DNA from: Klebsiella michiganensis | GTDB lineage: Bacteria; Pseudomonadota; Gammaproteobacteria; Enterobacterales; Enterobacteriaceae | Assembly (NCBI RefSeq): GCF_002925905.1 | Contig: NZ_PRDB01000001.1 | Location: 1,364,001-1,428,000 of the forward strand | Direction: 5' to 3' | Length of the DNA stretch: 64,000 nt | Shown: piece by piece, positions 19,662 through 28,491 of the stretch | Layout of the letters: the number at the start of each line of letters is the position of its first letter | How positions within the stretch are numbered: position 1 is the stretch's first letter | Made by a program: the position numbers and the translations under genes | The notes under the pieces: generated by a model | The model's database searches: none | Told to the model about the DNA's origin: nothing | Seen by the model: only the letters and a program-made list of their open reading frames with translations

Positions 19662-19913
19662 ATGTCACAGCAAGAACGGTTTTGTCAGGCCTGTGGAATG
19701 CCGATGTCCGCCGGGGAGGCGAAAAGCGCAAGCGAAGAGTACTGCGCCTGGTGCTGCGATAGCGAGGGGAAGCTTAAATCCTGGGAGGACGCCGTCTCCG
19801 GCCTGGCCGAGTTCCTCGATTCCTGGCAGAAGGTCGGCCCCGCGGAAGCGCGCAAGCGGGCGATGCGCTACTTAACGGCCATGCCCGCGTGGGCCCATAA
19901 AGCGGAAGAGTAA
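19662..19913 (+). CDS. Small zinc-ribbon protein, function unknown
   Basis: An 83-residue protein. I chose the start at 19662 because AAAGGAG lies nine bases upstream; a longer frame from 19608 lacks such a site. The N-terminus has a zinc-ribbon-like set of four cysteines (FCQACGMPM, then YCAWCCD about 22 residues on), as in the putative zinc-ribbon family PF12674. The rest is helical and rich in Ala, Glu and Trp. No partner is evident; it is divergent from gabD and convergent with the siderophore receptor gene. Confidence 0.8.
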   Translation: MSQQERFCQACGMPMSAGEAKSASEEYCAWCCDSEGKLKSWEDAVSGLAEFLDSWQKVGPAEARKRAMRYLTAMPAWAHKAEE

Positions 19914-19919
19914 CCCGCA

Positions 19920-19948
19920 GCCCGGAGCGCAACACTCCGGGCTTTTTT
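19920..19948 (+). terminator. Rho-independent terminator after the zinc-ribbon gene
   Basis: A perfect 8-bp stem GCCCGGAG / CTCCGGGC with a seven-base loop is followed by six T residues. It lies between two convergent genes. Confidence 0.93.
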
Positions 19949-19955
19949 AGCGCGA

Positions 19956-22046
19956 TCAGAACTTCCAGGAGACGCTGCCGACGATACTGCGCTCTGCGCC
20001 AAAGTAGCAGTAAGAGAGCGAGTTACAGGCGGCAATGTAGCTCTTGTCGGTCAGGTTATTCACGTTCAGCTGGGCGCTGAGGCCTTTAATTCCCACCTTC
20101 GACAGGTCATAGCCGATCGCCATATCCACCAGCGTATAGGACGGCAGAGTGTGGGTATTCAGGCGGTCGCTGGTAATGCCGTTGACGTAGCGCACGCCGG
20201 AACCCAGCGTCAGGCCATCCAGCGGGCCGCTTTTCACATCATAGCTCAGCCAGGCGCTGGCCTGATTGCGCGGTGCGTAAACGGCACGCTTGCCTTGCTC
20301 TTCCGGGCTGCTTTTCTTATAGCGAATGTCGGTGTAGGTATAGGCGGCCTGCAGGCGGAAGCTATCCGTTAGCTGGCTTATCGCCTCCAGCTCTACCCCT
20401 TTCGACTCAATTTCACCAATCGAACGATACGGATCGGTCGGCTCTTCTTTGGTGGCGATATTGGTCTGATTGATGCGGAATACCGAAGCGCTGAACTGGC
20501 TGTTCATTCCTTCCGGCTCATACTTCAGCCCGGCTTCCCACTGCTTGCCTTTCATCGGATCCAGCACGTTGCCGTTTTCGTCGGCGAAGCTGGTGGGCGT
20601 AAAGGCGGTGGAGTAGCTGATGTACGGGGCAAACCCGTTATCGAACAGATACAGCAGCGCGGCGCGGGTGCTGAAGTTGTTCTTATCCAGATCGCTGCGC
20701 GTTTGATTAAGCTTATCGATGTTGGAGACGCTGACCTGGTCGTAGCGCCCGCCGAGGGTCAAACGCCAGCGCTCCCAGGACATTTGATCCTGTAAATAGT
20801 AGCCGGTCTGGCGCAGCTTGTGCTTCTCGCGGCTGTACATGGTGATGTAATCCGGCTTCGCGCCGTAGACCGGATTAAAAGCGTCAATGGCCGGGAATGC
20901 GCCATAGTAGCCGGTGGTGTCGTTGCTGCGGTCCTGATAGTCGATCCCTATCAGCAGGCGATGGTTAACGGCCCAGGTATCGACGCTGCCGTCGAGCTGG
21001 TTATCGAGGGTGATGGCGTTCATCTTTTCGTCCGAGCCGGAATAGCCGCGGTTCAGCTCGGTTTCGTTCAGCCAGCCCGCGGCATAAACCTGATTCAGCT
21101 CGACTTTGGTATGCAGGTAGCGCAGCTTCTGCCGCACCGACCAGCCGTTATCAAACAGATGCTCGAAGTTGTAGCCGACCATATTTTCGCGGCGATCGTA
21201 CTTGTCGTAGTCATCTTCTCCCTCGAAGAAGGTGTTAGCGATTTTCTTGCCGTAGTGCGGCACCACGGTACCTTCATAGGGGAGGCCCGAGTGGCTGCCG
21301 CCCTCCGGGTCGCGATGCAGATAGGCCATTAAATCAAGGCGCGTCTGGTCGGTGATGCGCCAGGTCAGGCTGGGCATAATCGCGTAGCGCTGCTCTTTTA
21401 AGGTATCAAACTGCGAGTCTGCATAGCGGGTCATGCCGCTTAAGCGCGCCGCCACGCGATCGTTATCGTCCAGCGCCCCGGTAACGTCAAACGCTGCCCC
21501 GCGCTGGTTGTTATTCCCGGCAAACAGCTTAATTTCTCCGCCGGGATCGAATGAGGGTTTACGCGAGGTGAGGGCGACGATGCCGCCGGGTGAAGAGCGG
21601 CCGTACAGCACCGAGGCAGGGCCGCGCACCACTTCGATATTTTCCAGGAACCACGGATCGACCACCAGCGAGCTGTGCGAGTTGGTATCGCCCATCATTT
21701 TCAGGCCGTCGAGATAGACGTTATCCAGGCTGCCGTCGGAGAAGCCGCGCAGGACGATATAGTCAAAGCGGTTGGAGGCGCCAATCTGGTTACTGTAAAC
21801 CCCGGGGGTATAGCTCACGGCCTGGCGGACGCTGATCGCGCCCTGTTCTTCAAACTGCTCGCGCGTGATAATGGACACCGATTGCGGGGTCTCTATATCC
21901 GGGGTGGCAATTTTGGTCGCGCCGCTCTGCATCTGCGAAGTGACCACGATGGTTTCGTTTTTTGTTGTTTCCTGGGCCAGCAGCGGGAAGGCGACGCCGC
22001 CGGTCACCCATCCTACCAGTAGCGCCAGGCGAGTTTTCGCAAACAT
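19956..22046 (-). CDS. TonB-dependent hydroxamate siderophore receptor (FhuA/FoxA-like)
   Basis: Outer-membrane gated channel for a ferric siderophore. The start at 22046 (MFAKTRLALLVGW) has GGAG six bases upstream and is preferred over ATG 22064. After the signal peptide come the TonB box region (ETIVVTSQ), the plug domain (TPQSVSIITREQFEEQGA, then IEVVRGPASVLYGRSSPGG) and a 22-strand barrel ending VGSVSWKF. The C-terminal CNSLSYCYFGAER is like the FhuA/FoxA disulfide loop, which suggests a ferrichrome- or ferrioxamine-type ligand (inference). An AraC regulator gene lies just upstream on the same strand. An AT-rich Fur-like sequence sits at about 22072-22092. Confidence 0.9.
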   Translation of the reverse strand: MFAKTRLALLVGWVTGGVAFPLLAQETTKNETIVVTSQMQSGATKIATPDIETPQSVSIITREQFEEQGAISVRQAVSYTPGVYSNQIGASNRFDYIVLRGFSDGSLDNVYLDGLKMMGDTNSHSSLVVDPWFLENIEVVRGPASVLYGRSSPGGIVALTSRKPSFDPGGEIKLFAGNNNQRGAAFDVTGALDDNDRVAARLSGMTRYADSQFDTLKEQRYAIMPSLTWRITDQTRLDLMAYLHRDPEGGSHSGLPYEGTVVPHYGKKIANTFFEGEDDYDKYDRRENMVGYNFEHLFDNGWSVRQKLRYLHTKVELNQVYAAGWLNETELNRGYSGSDEKMNAITLDNQLDGSVDTWAVNHRLLIGIDYQDRSNDTTGYYGAFPAIDAFNPVYGAKPDYITMYSREKHKLRQTGYYLQDQMSWERWRLTLGGRYDQVSVSNIDKLNQTRSDLDKNNFSTRAALLYLFDNGFAPYISYSTAFTPTSFADENGNVLDPMKGKQWEAGLKYEPEGMNSQFSASVFRINQTNIATKEEPTDPYRSIGEIESKGVELEAISQLTDSFRLQAAYTYTDIRYKKSSPEEQGKRAVYAPRNQASAWLSYDVKSGPLDGLTLGSGVRYVNGITSDRLNTHTLPSYTLVDMAIGYDLSKVGIKGLSAQLNVNNLTDKSYIAACNSLSYCYFGAERSIVGSVSWKF

Positions 22047-22185
22047 GAACATCTCCAAAGGCATTTCTAATTGTTAATAAGAATTATTACCTTTTTGATG
22101 CTGTCTATAGCTATGCGCAATGCCAGGATACGTATGCGCGCTGCCAAAGCCGCTGACTATTTTTCGCAAAAAGGGGAAAAATGGA

Positions 22186-23178
22186 TTAGCCCGGCTTTTG
22201 CACATCGCAGGGCGAGATGCCGTAGCGCCGACGAAAAGCGGTAGAGAAGTTGGTGGCGTGCTGGTAGCCCGACATCCAGGCCGCCTGCTGCACGCTATAG
22301 CCCTCCAGCAGATAGCTTCTTGCCCGCGCCAGCCGGCAATCGCGCAGGTAGTCAAAAACCGAACAGCCGTAGGCCTGGCGAAACTTACTGCGCAAGCTGC
22401 TGGAGCTCATCGCCGCCCGCTGGGCCAGCTCATTGAGGGTGTAGTCGTTTTCCGGCGCCTGCTCCAGCAGGCGGCGAACTCTCTCCAGCCGCTGCTGTTC
22501 GCCGCCCGCCGGGGCGACGTGCTTCGCGCTTTCATCCTGACAGACGCTCAGCCCATGACCGAACAGCTGCAGGATAAGCCCTTCCAGCATCAGCTGTCGG
22601 GACACGCGACTCAGCGCGCTCTGCTGCGCGTACTGCAGTCCGCTCAGCAGAAAACCCGGTATCTGCCAGATAAGCGTTGGCGTCTGGCACCTTTCCCACT
22701 CGCGCATCAATGAATCGAGCAGGCCATCGCGCCAGGTGCCGTCCGGGTAGAGACCGAGGGAGAGCGTACGGAGCCGGCTGTCGGCATCGTGGCGGGCGCG
22801 CATGGCCTGATGTTCGCTAAGGCGCGAGGTGAAGGCCATCCCGGAACGCACCAGGTGCTGCTCCCCGTTGAGGGTCAGCGCGACGCAGCCTTCCAGCACC
22901 ACCAGCATATAGAGCGGGCTACTGTGGCGGGAGGTGGTCTCATAAGGCTGCAATACGTGAACATCAGAATGGGTGACGCACATGCCGCAGGGCAGGGTCA
23001 TCTCTTCCACTTCTCCCCGCAGCACCGGGCTGGCGTGCGGAGGCTCCGGCTTTTGCAGCAGCTGCGGGAAGCGGTAGTCGATACCGTATCGTTCACCAAA
23101 CGCCATAAACTCGCTGACGGAGAAAGTTTTCCTCAGCACCTGGCGGGCGGGTTCGTTCTGCGTAGTTGTCTTGTTCAT
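22186..23178 (-). CDS. AraC-family regulator, probably of the adjacent siderophore receptor
   Basis: A 330-residue regulator. The N-terminal half is a variable sensing domain (TLPCGMCVTHSDVHVLQPYE). The C-terminal 100 residues hold the two AraC helix-turn-helix motifs (TLNELAQRAAMSSSSLRSKF, then SVQQAAWMSGYQHATNFSTA) ending RRRYGISPCDV. It resembles PchR/YbtA-type regulators that respond to a ferric siderophore. I start it at MNKTTTQNEP (23178), because the alternative start at 23247 would abut the Fur-box-like sequence at 23249-23267. It is transcribed towards the receptor gene. Confidence 0.85.
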   Translation of the reverse strand: MNKTTTQNEPARQVLRKTFSVSEFMAFGERYGIDYRFPQLLQKPEPPHASPVLRGEVEEMTLPCGMCVTHSDVHVLQPYETTSRHSSPLYMLVVLEGCVALTLNGEQHLVRSGMAFTSRLSEHQAMRARHDADSRLRTLSLGLYPDGTWRDGLLDSLMREWERCQTPTLIWQIPGFLLSGLQYAQQSALSRVSRQLMLEGLILQLFGHGLSVCQDESAKHVAPAGGEQQRLERVRRLLEQAPENDYTLNELAQRAAMSSSSLRSKFRQAYGCSVFDYLRDCRLARARSYLLEGYSVQQAAWMSGYQHATNFSTAFRRRYGISPCDVQKPG

Positions 23179-23248
23179 GCGGTTTTCGGCACCGGAGAGG
23201 GCGTCATCGGATGACGTCACCTTATCACTGCGCGGGCAGGGCGACAAT

Positions 23249-23267
23249 AAAGATGAGAATCATTATC
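23249..23267 (-). promoter_or_regulatory. Fur-box-like site upstream of the AraC regulator
   Basis: The 19 bases match the classical Fur box at about 15 positions, including TGA and the unbroken AATCATTATC. The site lies 71 bases upstream of the chosen AraC start, the right place for iron repression. Confidence 0.7.
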
Positions 23268-23330
23268 AACTTTTGCGCTGCGGCACAGAAGGCGCGCGGA
23301 CGGCCGCTATCCGTGCGCCAGCGGCAGGGA

Positions 23331-24107
23331 TCAGGCGTCTGCGTTGTCCAGCGGCCAGGAGTCGAACAGGTAGCCGTCGAAGTAGATATCATCGACGTTG
23401 GAGAACTCCAGCAGGCGGCGTTTGACGTTTTCCAGATGCTGCCACATGGCAAGCTTGGCCGCCCGGGCGTCTTTTTTGATTAAGGCGGCGAGGATCCGTT
23501 TGTGATCCACCAGCCACTCCTGGCGGTAGTGGGTATCGCCGAGATGGCGGTGCAGCTGGATCCACATGGGGTTATTTTCCCGCCACTGCCATGACTGCCT
23601 GAACAGCTCGACCAGCATACTGTTGTGGGTCGCTTCGGCAATAGCCAGATGAAACTGCATATCGCCGCTTTCGGAGCCGCCCGGCGCGCTGCTGGCCAGC
23701 TCGCGCTCTTCCAGCTGCAAAGCCTGGCGCATTTTGATGATATCTTCCCGGGTTGCCTGCAGGGCGGCAAATTCGGCGATATTGCTCTCCAGCAGCTGGC
23801 GGGCCTGCAGCAGTTCAAACGGACCGGCATCATTGCAATGATTGATGTCCGCGCTCTCCGCCGCGCCTTCTCCGACGGCGTTATCGAGCACGTAGATCCC
23901 GGCGCCGCGGCGCACTTCGACCAGCCCTTTAATCTCCAGCATGATCAGCGCCTCGCGGACCACGGTGCGGGTCACGTCCAGCATCTCGGCGATTTCACGT
24001 TCCGGCGGTAAGCGATCGCCGGGGTTATAGGGCGTCTGGACGATCAGATTGCGGATCAACGCGCCGACTTCCTGATAGGGTCTGTGCTGAGAAGTTTGTG
24101 ATTTCAT
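23331..24107 (-). CDS. uxuR: UxuR, GntR/FadR-type repressor of hexuronate genes
   Basis: A 258-residue repressor nearly identical in pattern to E. coli UxuR. I start it at MKSQTSQHRPYQEVG (24107), which matches the E. coli N-terminus. The winged-helix domain contains RLPPEREIAEMLDVTRTVVREALIMLE (residues about 32-58). The FCD ligand domain follows and ends FDGYLFDSWPLDNADA. The effector in E. coli is fructuronate. It is the last gene of uxuABR, transcribed the same way as uxuB. Confidence 0.95.
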   Translation of the reverse strand: MKSQTSQHRPYQEVGALIRNLIVQTPYNPGDRLPPEREIAEMLDVTRTVVREALIMLEIKGLVEVRRGAGIYVLDNAVGEGAAESADINHCNDAGPFELLQARQLLESNIAEFAALQATREDIIKMRQALQLEERELASSAPGGSESGDMQFHLAIAEATHNSMLVELFRQSWQWRENNPMWIQLHRHLGDTHYRQEWLVDHKRILAALIKKDARAAKLAMWQHLENVKRRLLEFSNVDDIYFDGYLFDSWPLDNADA

Positions 24108-24245
24108 GATGTTATGTTGTGAGATGCGATAGCCCGGTGGCTGACTATAGCATCTGGCCAGGGGGTTGGCACCTCCCCGTGCGCGGAGAGTGGGAAAACG
24201 GGTCAACCACATTGGTGTGCAGTTGACCCATGGCAGGACAGAGCG

Positions 24246-25721
24246 TTACAGGCCGCCGCCGAGCGCCGCAACGCACTCGCGGGCGCCGCGTTCGCACAGC
24301 GCGTGGTAAGCCTGCGTCACCGCCGCAATAAAATCGCTATTGTCCGGCAGATCGTGGGCAAAAATTCCGCTTAACGCCAGCAGCGCGGCGACGCGTTCTG
24401 CACCCTGAAAACGCTGGTTGATCTGTTGGATCTCCGCCAGCAGCGGGTCGACGACATCAATAGGCTGCCCCCGCTCGTCGATGCCCTGGGTATAGCGCAT
24501 CCAGCCCGCCACGCCGAGCGCCAGATGGCGCCAGCTGCTGCCGTTTTGCAGATGCAGACGGATGGGATCCAGCAGGCGCTGCGGCAGCTTCTGGCTACCG
24601 TCCATGGCGATCTGCCAGGTACGATGGCGCAGCGACGGGTTGCTGAAACGGGCAATCAGCAGCGTGGCGTAGGCCTGGAGATCGGTGCCTTCCGGCATGG
24701 AGAGCGTCGGCGCCTGCTCCTGCATCATCAGGGCGAAAGCCGCTTCGCGATAGGCCGGGTTGGTCATGGTATCGGCGATGGTTTCATAGCCGCCGAGATA
24801 GCCAAGATACGCCAGGAAGGAGTGGCTGCCGTTGAGCATCCGCAGCTTCATCATTTCAAACGGCACGACGTCTTCAACAAACTGCGCGCCGACTTTATCC
24901 CACGCCGGGCGGCCGCTGACGAAGCTATCTTCAATCACCCACTGGCGGAACGGTTCGCAGGCGATGGCGCACGGATCGTAGACCCCAAGCTGGTCGGCAA
25001 TCTCCTGCAGCGTTTCCGGCGTCGCCGCGGGTACGATGCGGTCAACCATGGTGCACGGGAAGGTGGCATGGGCTTCAATCCACGACGCCAGCAGCGGGTC
25101 GCGCGCCTGGGCCAGGCCAAGCACCGCCACTTTCGCCACGTGGCCATTCTCGCGGACGTTATCGCAGGACATCACCGTAAAGGCCTCAAGCCCCTGCTCA
25201 CGGCGCAGGCGCAGCGCTTCGACAATATAGCCTATGGCGGATTTCGGCGTCGTCGGGTTGGCGAGGTCGTGTTGAATCAGCGGGTTGTTGAGATCGAGCT
25301 GGCCGCTGGCCGCATCGGTGCAGTAGCCTTTTTCCGTGACCGTCAGGGAGACGATTGCCGTGTGCGGACGCGTCATGGCGCGCAGAATGCCGTCACAGCC
25401 GTCGATTTCCGGATGCAGCGCCTCTTTCATCGAACCGATAATTTTCAGCGCGGTGCTGTCAGCGCCTTTTTCCGCCACCGTGTAGAGCAGCTGCTGGTTT
25501 TTCAGCTGTTCAATCAGAACGCGATCGTTGCCCGGCATCAGGTTGACTTCGCAGATGCCCCAGTCGCTGTCGCTGGTTTCCAGCAGATGATGGGTATAAA
25601 GCGCCTGATGCGCGCGGTGAAATGCGCCGCAGCCCAGGTGAACGATGCGGGATTCCAGGCGAGAACGATCCCACGCGGGGCGCGTCACCGGCAGGTTGCT
25701 GTCGGCAATGGTTGCAGTCAT
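24246..25721 (-). CDS. uxuB: D-mannonate oxidoreductase (fructuronate reductase)
   Basis: NADH-dependent enzyme that reduces D-fructuronate to D-mannonate in the glucuronate branch of hexuronate breakdown. I start it at MTATIADSNLPVTRP (25721), which matches the E. coli start; the frame is open for eight more codons upstream. The length is 491 residues against 486 in E. coli. The N-terminal Rossmann motif VHLGCGAFHRAHQ (about 28-40) and the polyol-dehydrogenase motif KLRMLNGSHSFLAYLG (about 293-308) are present. It sits 73 bases downstream of uxuA. Confidence 0.96.
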   Translation of the reverse strand: MTATIADSNLPVTRPAWDRSRLESRIVHLGCGAFHRAHQALYTHHLLETSDSDWGICEVNLMPGNDRVLIEQLKNQQLLYTVAEKGADSTALKIIGSMKEALHPEIDGCDGILRAMTRPHTAIVSLTVTEKGYCTDAASGQLDLNNPLIQHDLANPTTPKSAIGYIVEALRLRREQGLEAFTVMSCDNVRENGHVAKVAVLGLAQARDPLLASWIEAHATFPCTMVDRIVPAATPETLQEIADQLGVYDPCAIACEPFRQWVIEDSFVSGRPAWDKVGAQFVEDVVPFEMMKLRMLNGSHSFLAYLGYLGGYETIADTMTNPAYREAAFALMMQEQAPTLSMPEGTDLQAYATLLIARFSNPSLRHRTWQIAMDGSQKLPQRLLDPIRLHLQNGSSWRHLALGVAGWMRYTQGIDERGQPIDVVDPLLAEIQQINQRFQGAERVAALLALSGIFAHDLPDNSDFIAAVTQAYHALCERGARECVAALGGGL

Positions 25722-25794
25722 AGCAAACTCCAGAGTGGGCCGCAAAAGGCGGCCGAAGAGGTAAAGGCGGGACGTCGGCCCCGCCAGCCAGGAA

Positions 25795-26979
25795 TTAGCG
25801 GCTAAAAAAAGCGCGCTGAATCGCCAGCTCGACGCCGCGAACTTCAGCCAGCCCTTTCAGGCGACCAATCGCGGAATAGCCGGGGTTGGTTTTCTTTTTC
25901 AGATCGTCGAGCATCTGGTGGCCGTGGTCAGGACGCATAGGGATAAGATCCTCTTTGCCTTCCGCTTTACGGCGGTGCTCTTCTTCAACAATCGCTTTCA
26001 CCACTTCGTACATGTCCACGTCGCCGTGCAGGTGAGCGGCTTCGTGGAACGTTTTCGGGTTCTCTTCGCGCAGCGTAGAGCGCAGATGGGTGAAGTAAAT
26101 GCGCGGGCCGAACTGCTTAATCATATCCACCAGATCGTTGTCGGCGCGGACCCCGTAGGAGCCGGTGCACATGGTAAAGCCGTTAGCCATGCTGTTCACC
26201 GTGTCGACCATCCACTGCATATCTTCAATGGTCGAGACGATGCGCGGCAGGCCGAGAATCGGGCGCGGCGGATCGTCCGGGTGTACCGCCATACGTACGC
26301 CAACCTCTTCGGCGACGGGGATAATCGCTTTCAGGAAGACGGCGAAATTCTCGCGCAGCGCGGCTTTATCAATATCTTTATAGGTGGCAAGGTGCTGGCG
26401 GAACTGGTCGAGGGTATATCCCTCTTCCGCGCCCGGCAGACCGGCGATAATGTTGCGGGTCAGGCGCGCTTTATCTTCATCGCTCATGGCGGCGAAACGC
26501 TGATTCGCCTGAGCGACCTCTTCGGCGGTATAGTCCGCTTCCGCGCCCGGGCGCTTGAGGATATGCAGTTCAAAGGCGGCGAATTCAATTTGATCGAAAC
26601 GCAGGGCTTTGGAGCCATCCGGCAGGACGTATTCCAGATCGGTACGGGTCCAGTCGAGGACCGGCATAAAGTTGTAGCACACGGTACGGATGCCGCACTG
26701 GGCCAGATTGCGCAGGCTCTGCTGGTAGTTAGCGATCCACTTCGCGTAGTTGCCGGTATGGGTTTTGATCTCTTCGTGAATCGGTACGCTTTCGACCACC
26801 GACCATACCAGCCCGGCGGCTTCCACGATGGCTTTACGCTTGAGGATTTCGTCAACCGTCCACACTTCACCGTTCGGGATATGGTGCAGGGCGGTAACCA
26901 CTCCGGTCGCGCCCGCCTGACGGACGTCAGCTAAAGTGACCGGATCGTTAGGGCCATACCAGCGCCATGTCTGTTCCAT
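25795..26979 (-). CDS. uxuA: D-mannonate dehydratase
   Basis: Converts D-mannonate to 2-keto-3-deoxy-D-gluconate, the step after UxuB. The length of 394 residues equals that of E. coli UxuA, and the sequence matches it nearly throughout, for example [30 protein letters not shown] and RPDHGHQML, which carry the metal-binding His, Cys and Asp residues. It is the first gene of uxuABR. UxuR-type operators lie upstream at 27127-27143 and 27336-27350. Confidence 0.97.
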   Translation of the reverse strand: MEQTWRWYGPNDPVTLADVRQAGATGVVTALHHIPNGEVWTVDEILKRKAIVEAAGLVWSVVESVPIHEEIKTHTGNYAKWIANYQQSLRNLAQCGIRTVCYNFMPVLDWTRTDLEYVLPDGSKALRFDQIEFAAFELHILKRPGAEADYTAEEVAQANQRFAAMSDEDKARLTRNIIAGLPGAEEGYTLDQFRQHLATYKDIDKAALRENFAVFLKAIIPVAEEVGVRMAVHPDDPPRPILGLPRIVSTIEDMQWMVDTVNSMANGFTMCTGSYGVRADNDLVDMIKQFGPRIYFTHLRSTLREENPKTFHEAAHLHGDVDMYEVVKAIVEEEHRRKAEGKEDLIPMRPDHGHQMLDDLKKKTNPGYSAIGRLKGLAEVRGVELAIQRAFFSR

Positions 26980-27126
26980 GCTTAACCTCTTTCACGTTAT
27001 TGACCTGCTTCAGGCCGCTGCTTTGATGGTAGCGTCGGTTCCGGTCAACCATCGTAACGGAGGGGAAACCAGACGATATGGCGTATAAATTCCTCCAATT
27101 GGTCGAACATGTCAACCATGAATGGT

Positions 27127-27143
27127 AAATTGGTAAACCAAAG
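27127..27143. promoter_or_regulatory. UxuR/ExuR-type operator upstream of uxuA
   Basis: The sequence AAATTGGTAAACCAAAG is close to the published UxuR/ExuR palindrome of the form AAATTGGTATACCAATTT. It lies about 150 bases upstream of the uxuA start. Confidence 0.75.
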
Positions 27144-27335
27144 TGTGACGGAGATGCGTGAAGGGGAGGGAACGTTAAACAGGGCTTCATTGATAAACCG
27201 CCACGGGGCGCGGGCTGATTCTGCTGGCGTTAGCGTTAAGCAACTTTCATGTACTTCAAGTGATTACTCAGCACCGGGGAAGTGGAATTCTTCATGGGCA
27301 TAGGGCCAGTGCGCGGCGGGTAGCGTCGTATTGCG

Positions 27336-27350
27336 AAATGGTTAACCAAT
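27336..27350. promoter_or_regulatory. Second UxuR-like palindrome between uxuA and topAI
   Basis: AAATGGTTAACCAAT has a perfect 10-bp core palindrome TGGTTAACCA resembling the UxuR/ExuR operator. It is about 360 bases from uxuA and 300 from topAI, so it could serve either side or form a loop with the first site. Confidence 0.5.
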
Positions 27351-27514
27351 GTACCAAACCTATCGACCAGAAGAACGGAGGCGGTCATTGATGCCGGCCG
27401 GAGCGCGTACGGACTCGCAGCAGATCACACTTTTTGATTATTACGATTTCCATATAAAAACTACGTGTTATCATTCCGCTGGTAAATACCTTTTCAACTC
27501 TCACCGAGGCTTTG

Positions 27515-27541
27515 ATGCTGGAGAATGTCATCATCAGATAA
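27515..27541 (+). CDS. Candidate 8-residue leader peptide MLENVIIR upstream of topAI
   Basis: ATG at 27515 starts an eight-codon frame (MLENVIIR) closed by TAA. GAGG lies five bases upstream of the ATG, a good ribosome-binding site. It lies 113 bases before topAI and just ahead of the AACACC/GGTGTT hairpin. This is the expected position for a regulatory leader peptide of the ToiL kind, but I cannot confirm homology to E. coli ToiL. Confidence 0.5.
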   Translation: MLENVIIR

Positions 27542-27599
27542 TCAGCTTCCCGACCTTTTCAGGCCGGACTGGTTATCGCTGCGCTTAAACCTTACGCGA

Positions 27600-27626
27600 A
27601 CACCTGCGGGTGTTGGCTCGTTTTTA
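27600..27626 (+). terminator. Attenuator-like hairpin in the topAI leader
   Basis: The stem AACACC / GGTGTT with a short TGCG loop is followed by GGCTCGTTTTT. It is too short to be a strong terminator alone, so it may act as a conditional attenuator. Confidence 0.4.
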
Positions 27627-27636
27627 CGCATGATGA

Positions 27637-27912
<276 letters not shown>

Positions 27913-27922
27913 GGAGCCTCTG

Positions 27923-28474
27923 ATGACAAACCACAGCTTCACTTTTCATGTCGCCTCTGAAGGCGATACCGATGACATTCTCGACGTCGAAACCCGGGCT
28001 TTCGGCTACAGCAAAGAGGCCAGGCTGGTGGCCGATTTGCTCAACGATGAGAGTGCCTGCCCGACGCTATCGCTGCTGGCCAGGCATAACGGAGAGGCGG
28101 TTGGGCATATTTTATTCACCCGGGCGACGTTCAAAGGGGAGCCGGACTCGCCGATGATGCACATCCTTGCTCCCCTGGCGGTGGTGCCGGAATACCAGGG
28201 CGTGGGCGTTGGCGGAGAGCTTATCCGGCACGGCATTGAGCAGTTGAAAGCAATGGGAAGCCAGGCGGTATTTGTTCTGGGCCACGCCGCTTACTACCCC
28301 AGGTACGGGTTTGAGCCATGCGCGGGAGATAAAGGCTATCCGGCGCCTTATCCGATTCCCGCGGCGCATAAAGCCTGCTGGATGCTGCAGCCGATTTCGT
28401 CTCAGCCGCTGGGACGAACGGGCCAGATACAGTGCGCCCGGGCGTTAATGAAACCCGAGCACTGGCGCGAGTAA
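27923..28474 (+). CDS. yjhQ: YjhQ, GNAT-family acetyltransferase, antitoxin of TopAI
   Basis: A 183-residue GNAT protein matching E. coli YjhQ, which counteracts TopAI. The acetyl-CoA-binding motif A is LAPLAVVPEYQGVGVGGELIRHG (residues about 88-110), with the pyrophosphate loop in the QGVGVGG part. The start has AAGGAG eight bases upstream. The C-terminus ends MKPEHWRE, as in E. coli. It is the second gene of topAI-yjhQ-yjhP. Confidence 0.92.
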   Translation: MTNHSFTFHVASEGDTDDILDVETRAFGYSKEARLVADLLNDESACPTLSLLARHNGEAVGHILFTRATFKGEPDSPMMHILAPLAVVPEYQGVGVGGELIRHGIEQLKAMGSQAVFVLGHAAYYPRYGFEPCAGDKGYPAPYPIPAAHKACWMLQPISSQPLGRTGQIQCARALMKPEHWRE

Positions 28475-28491
28475 TCAATAAGGAGATGATG

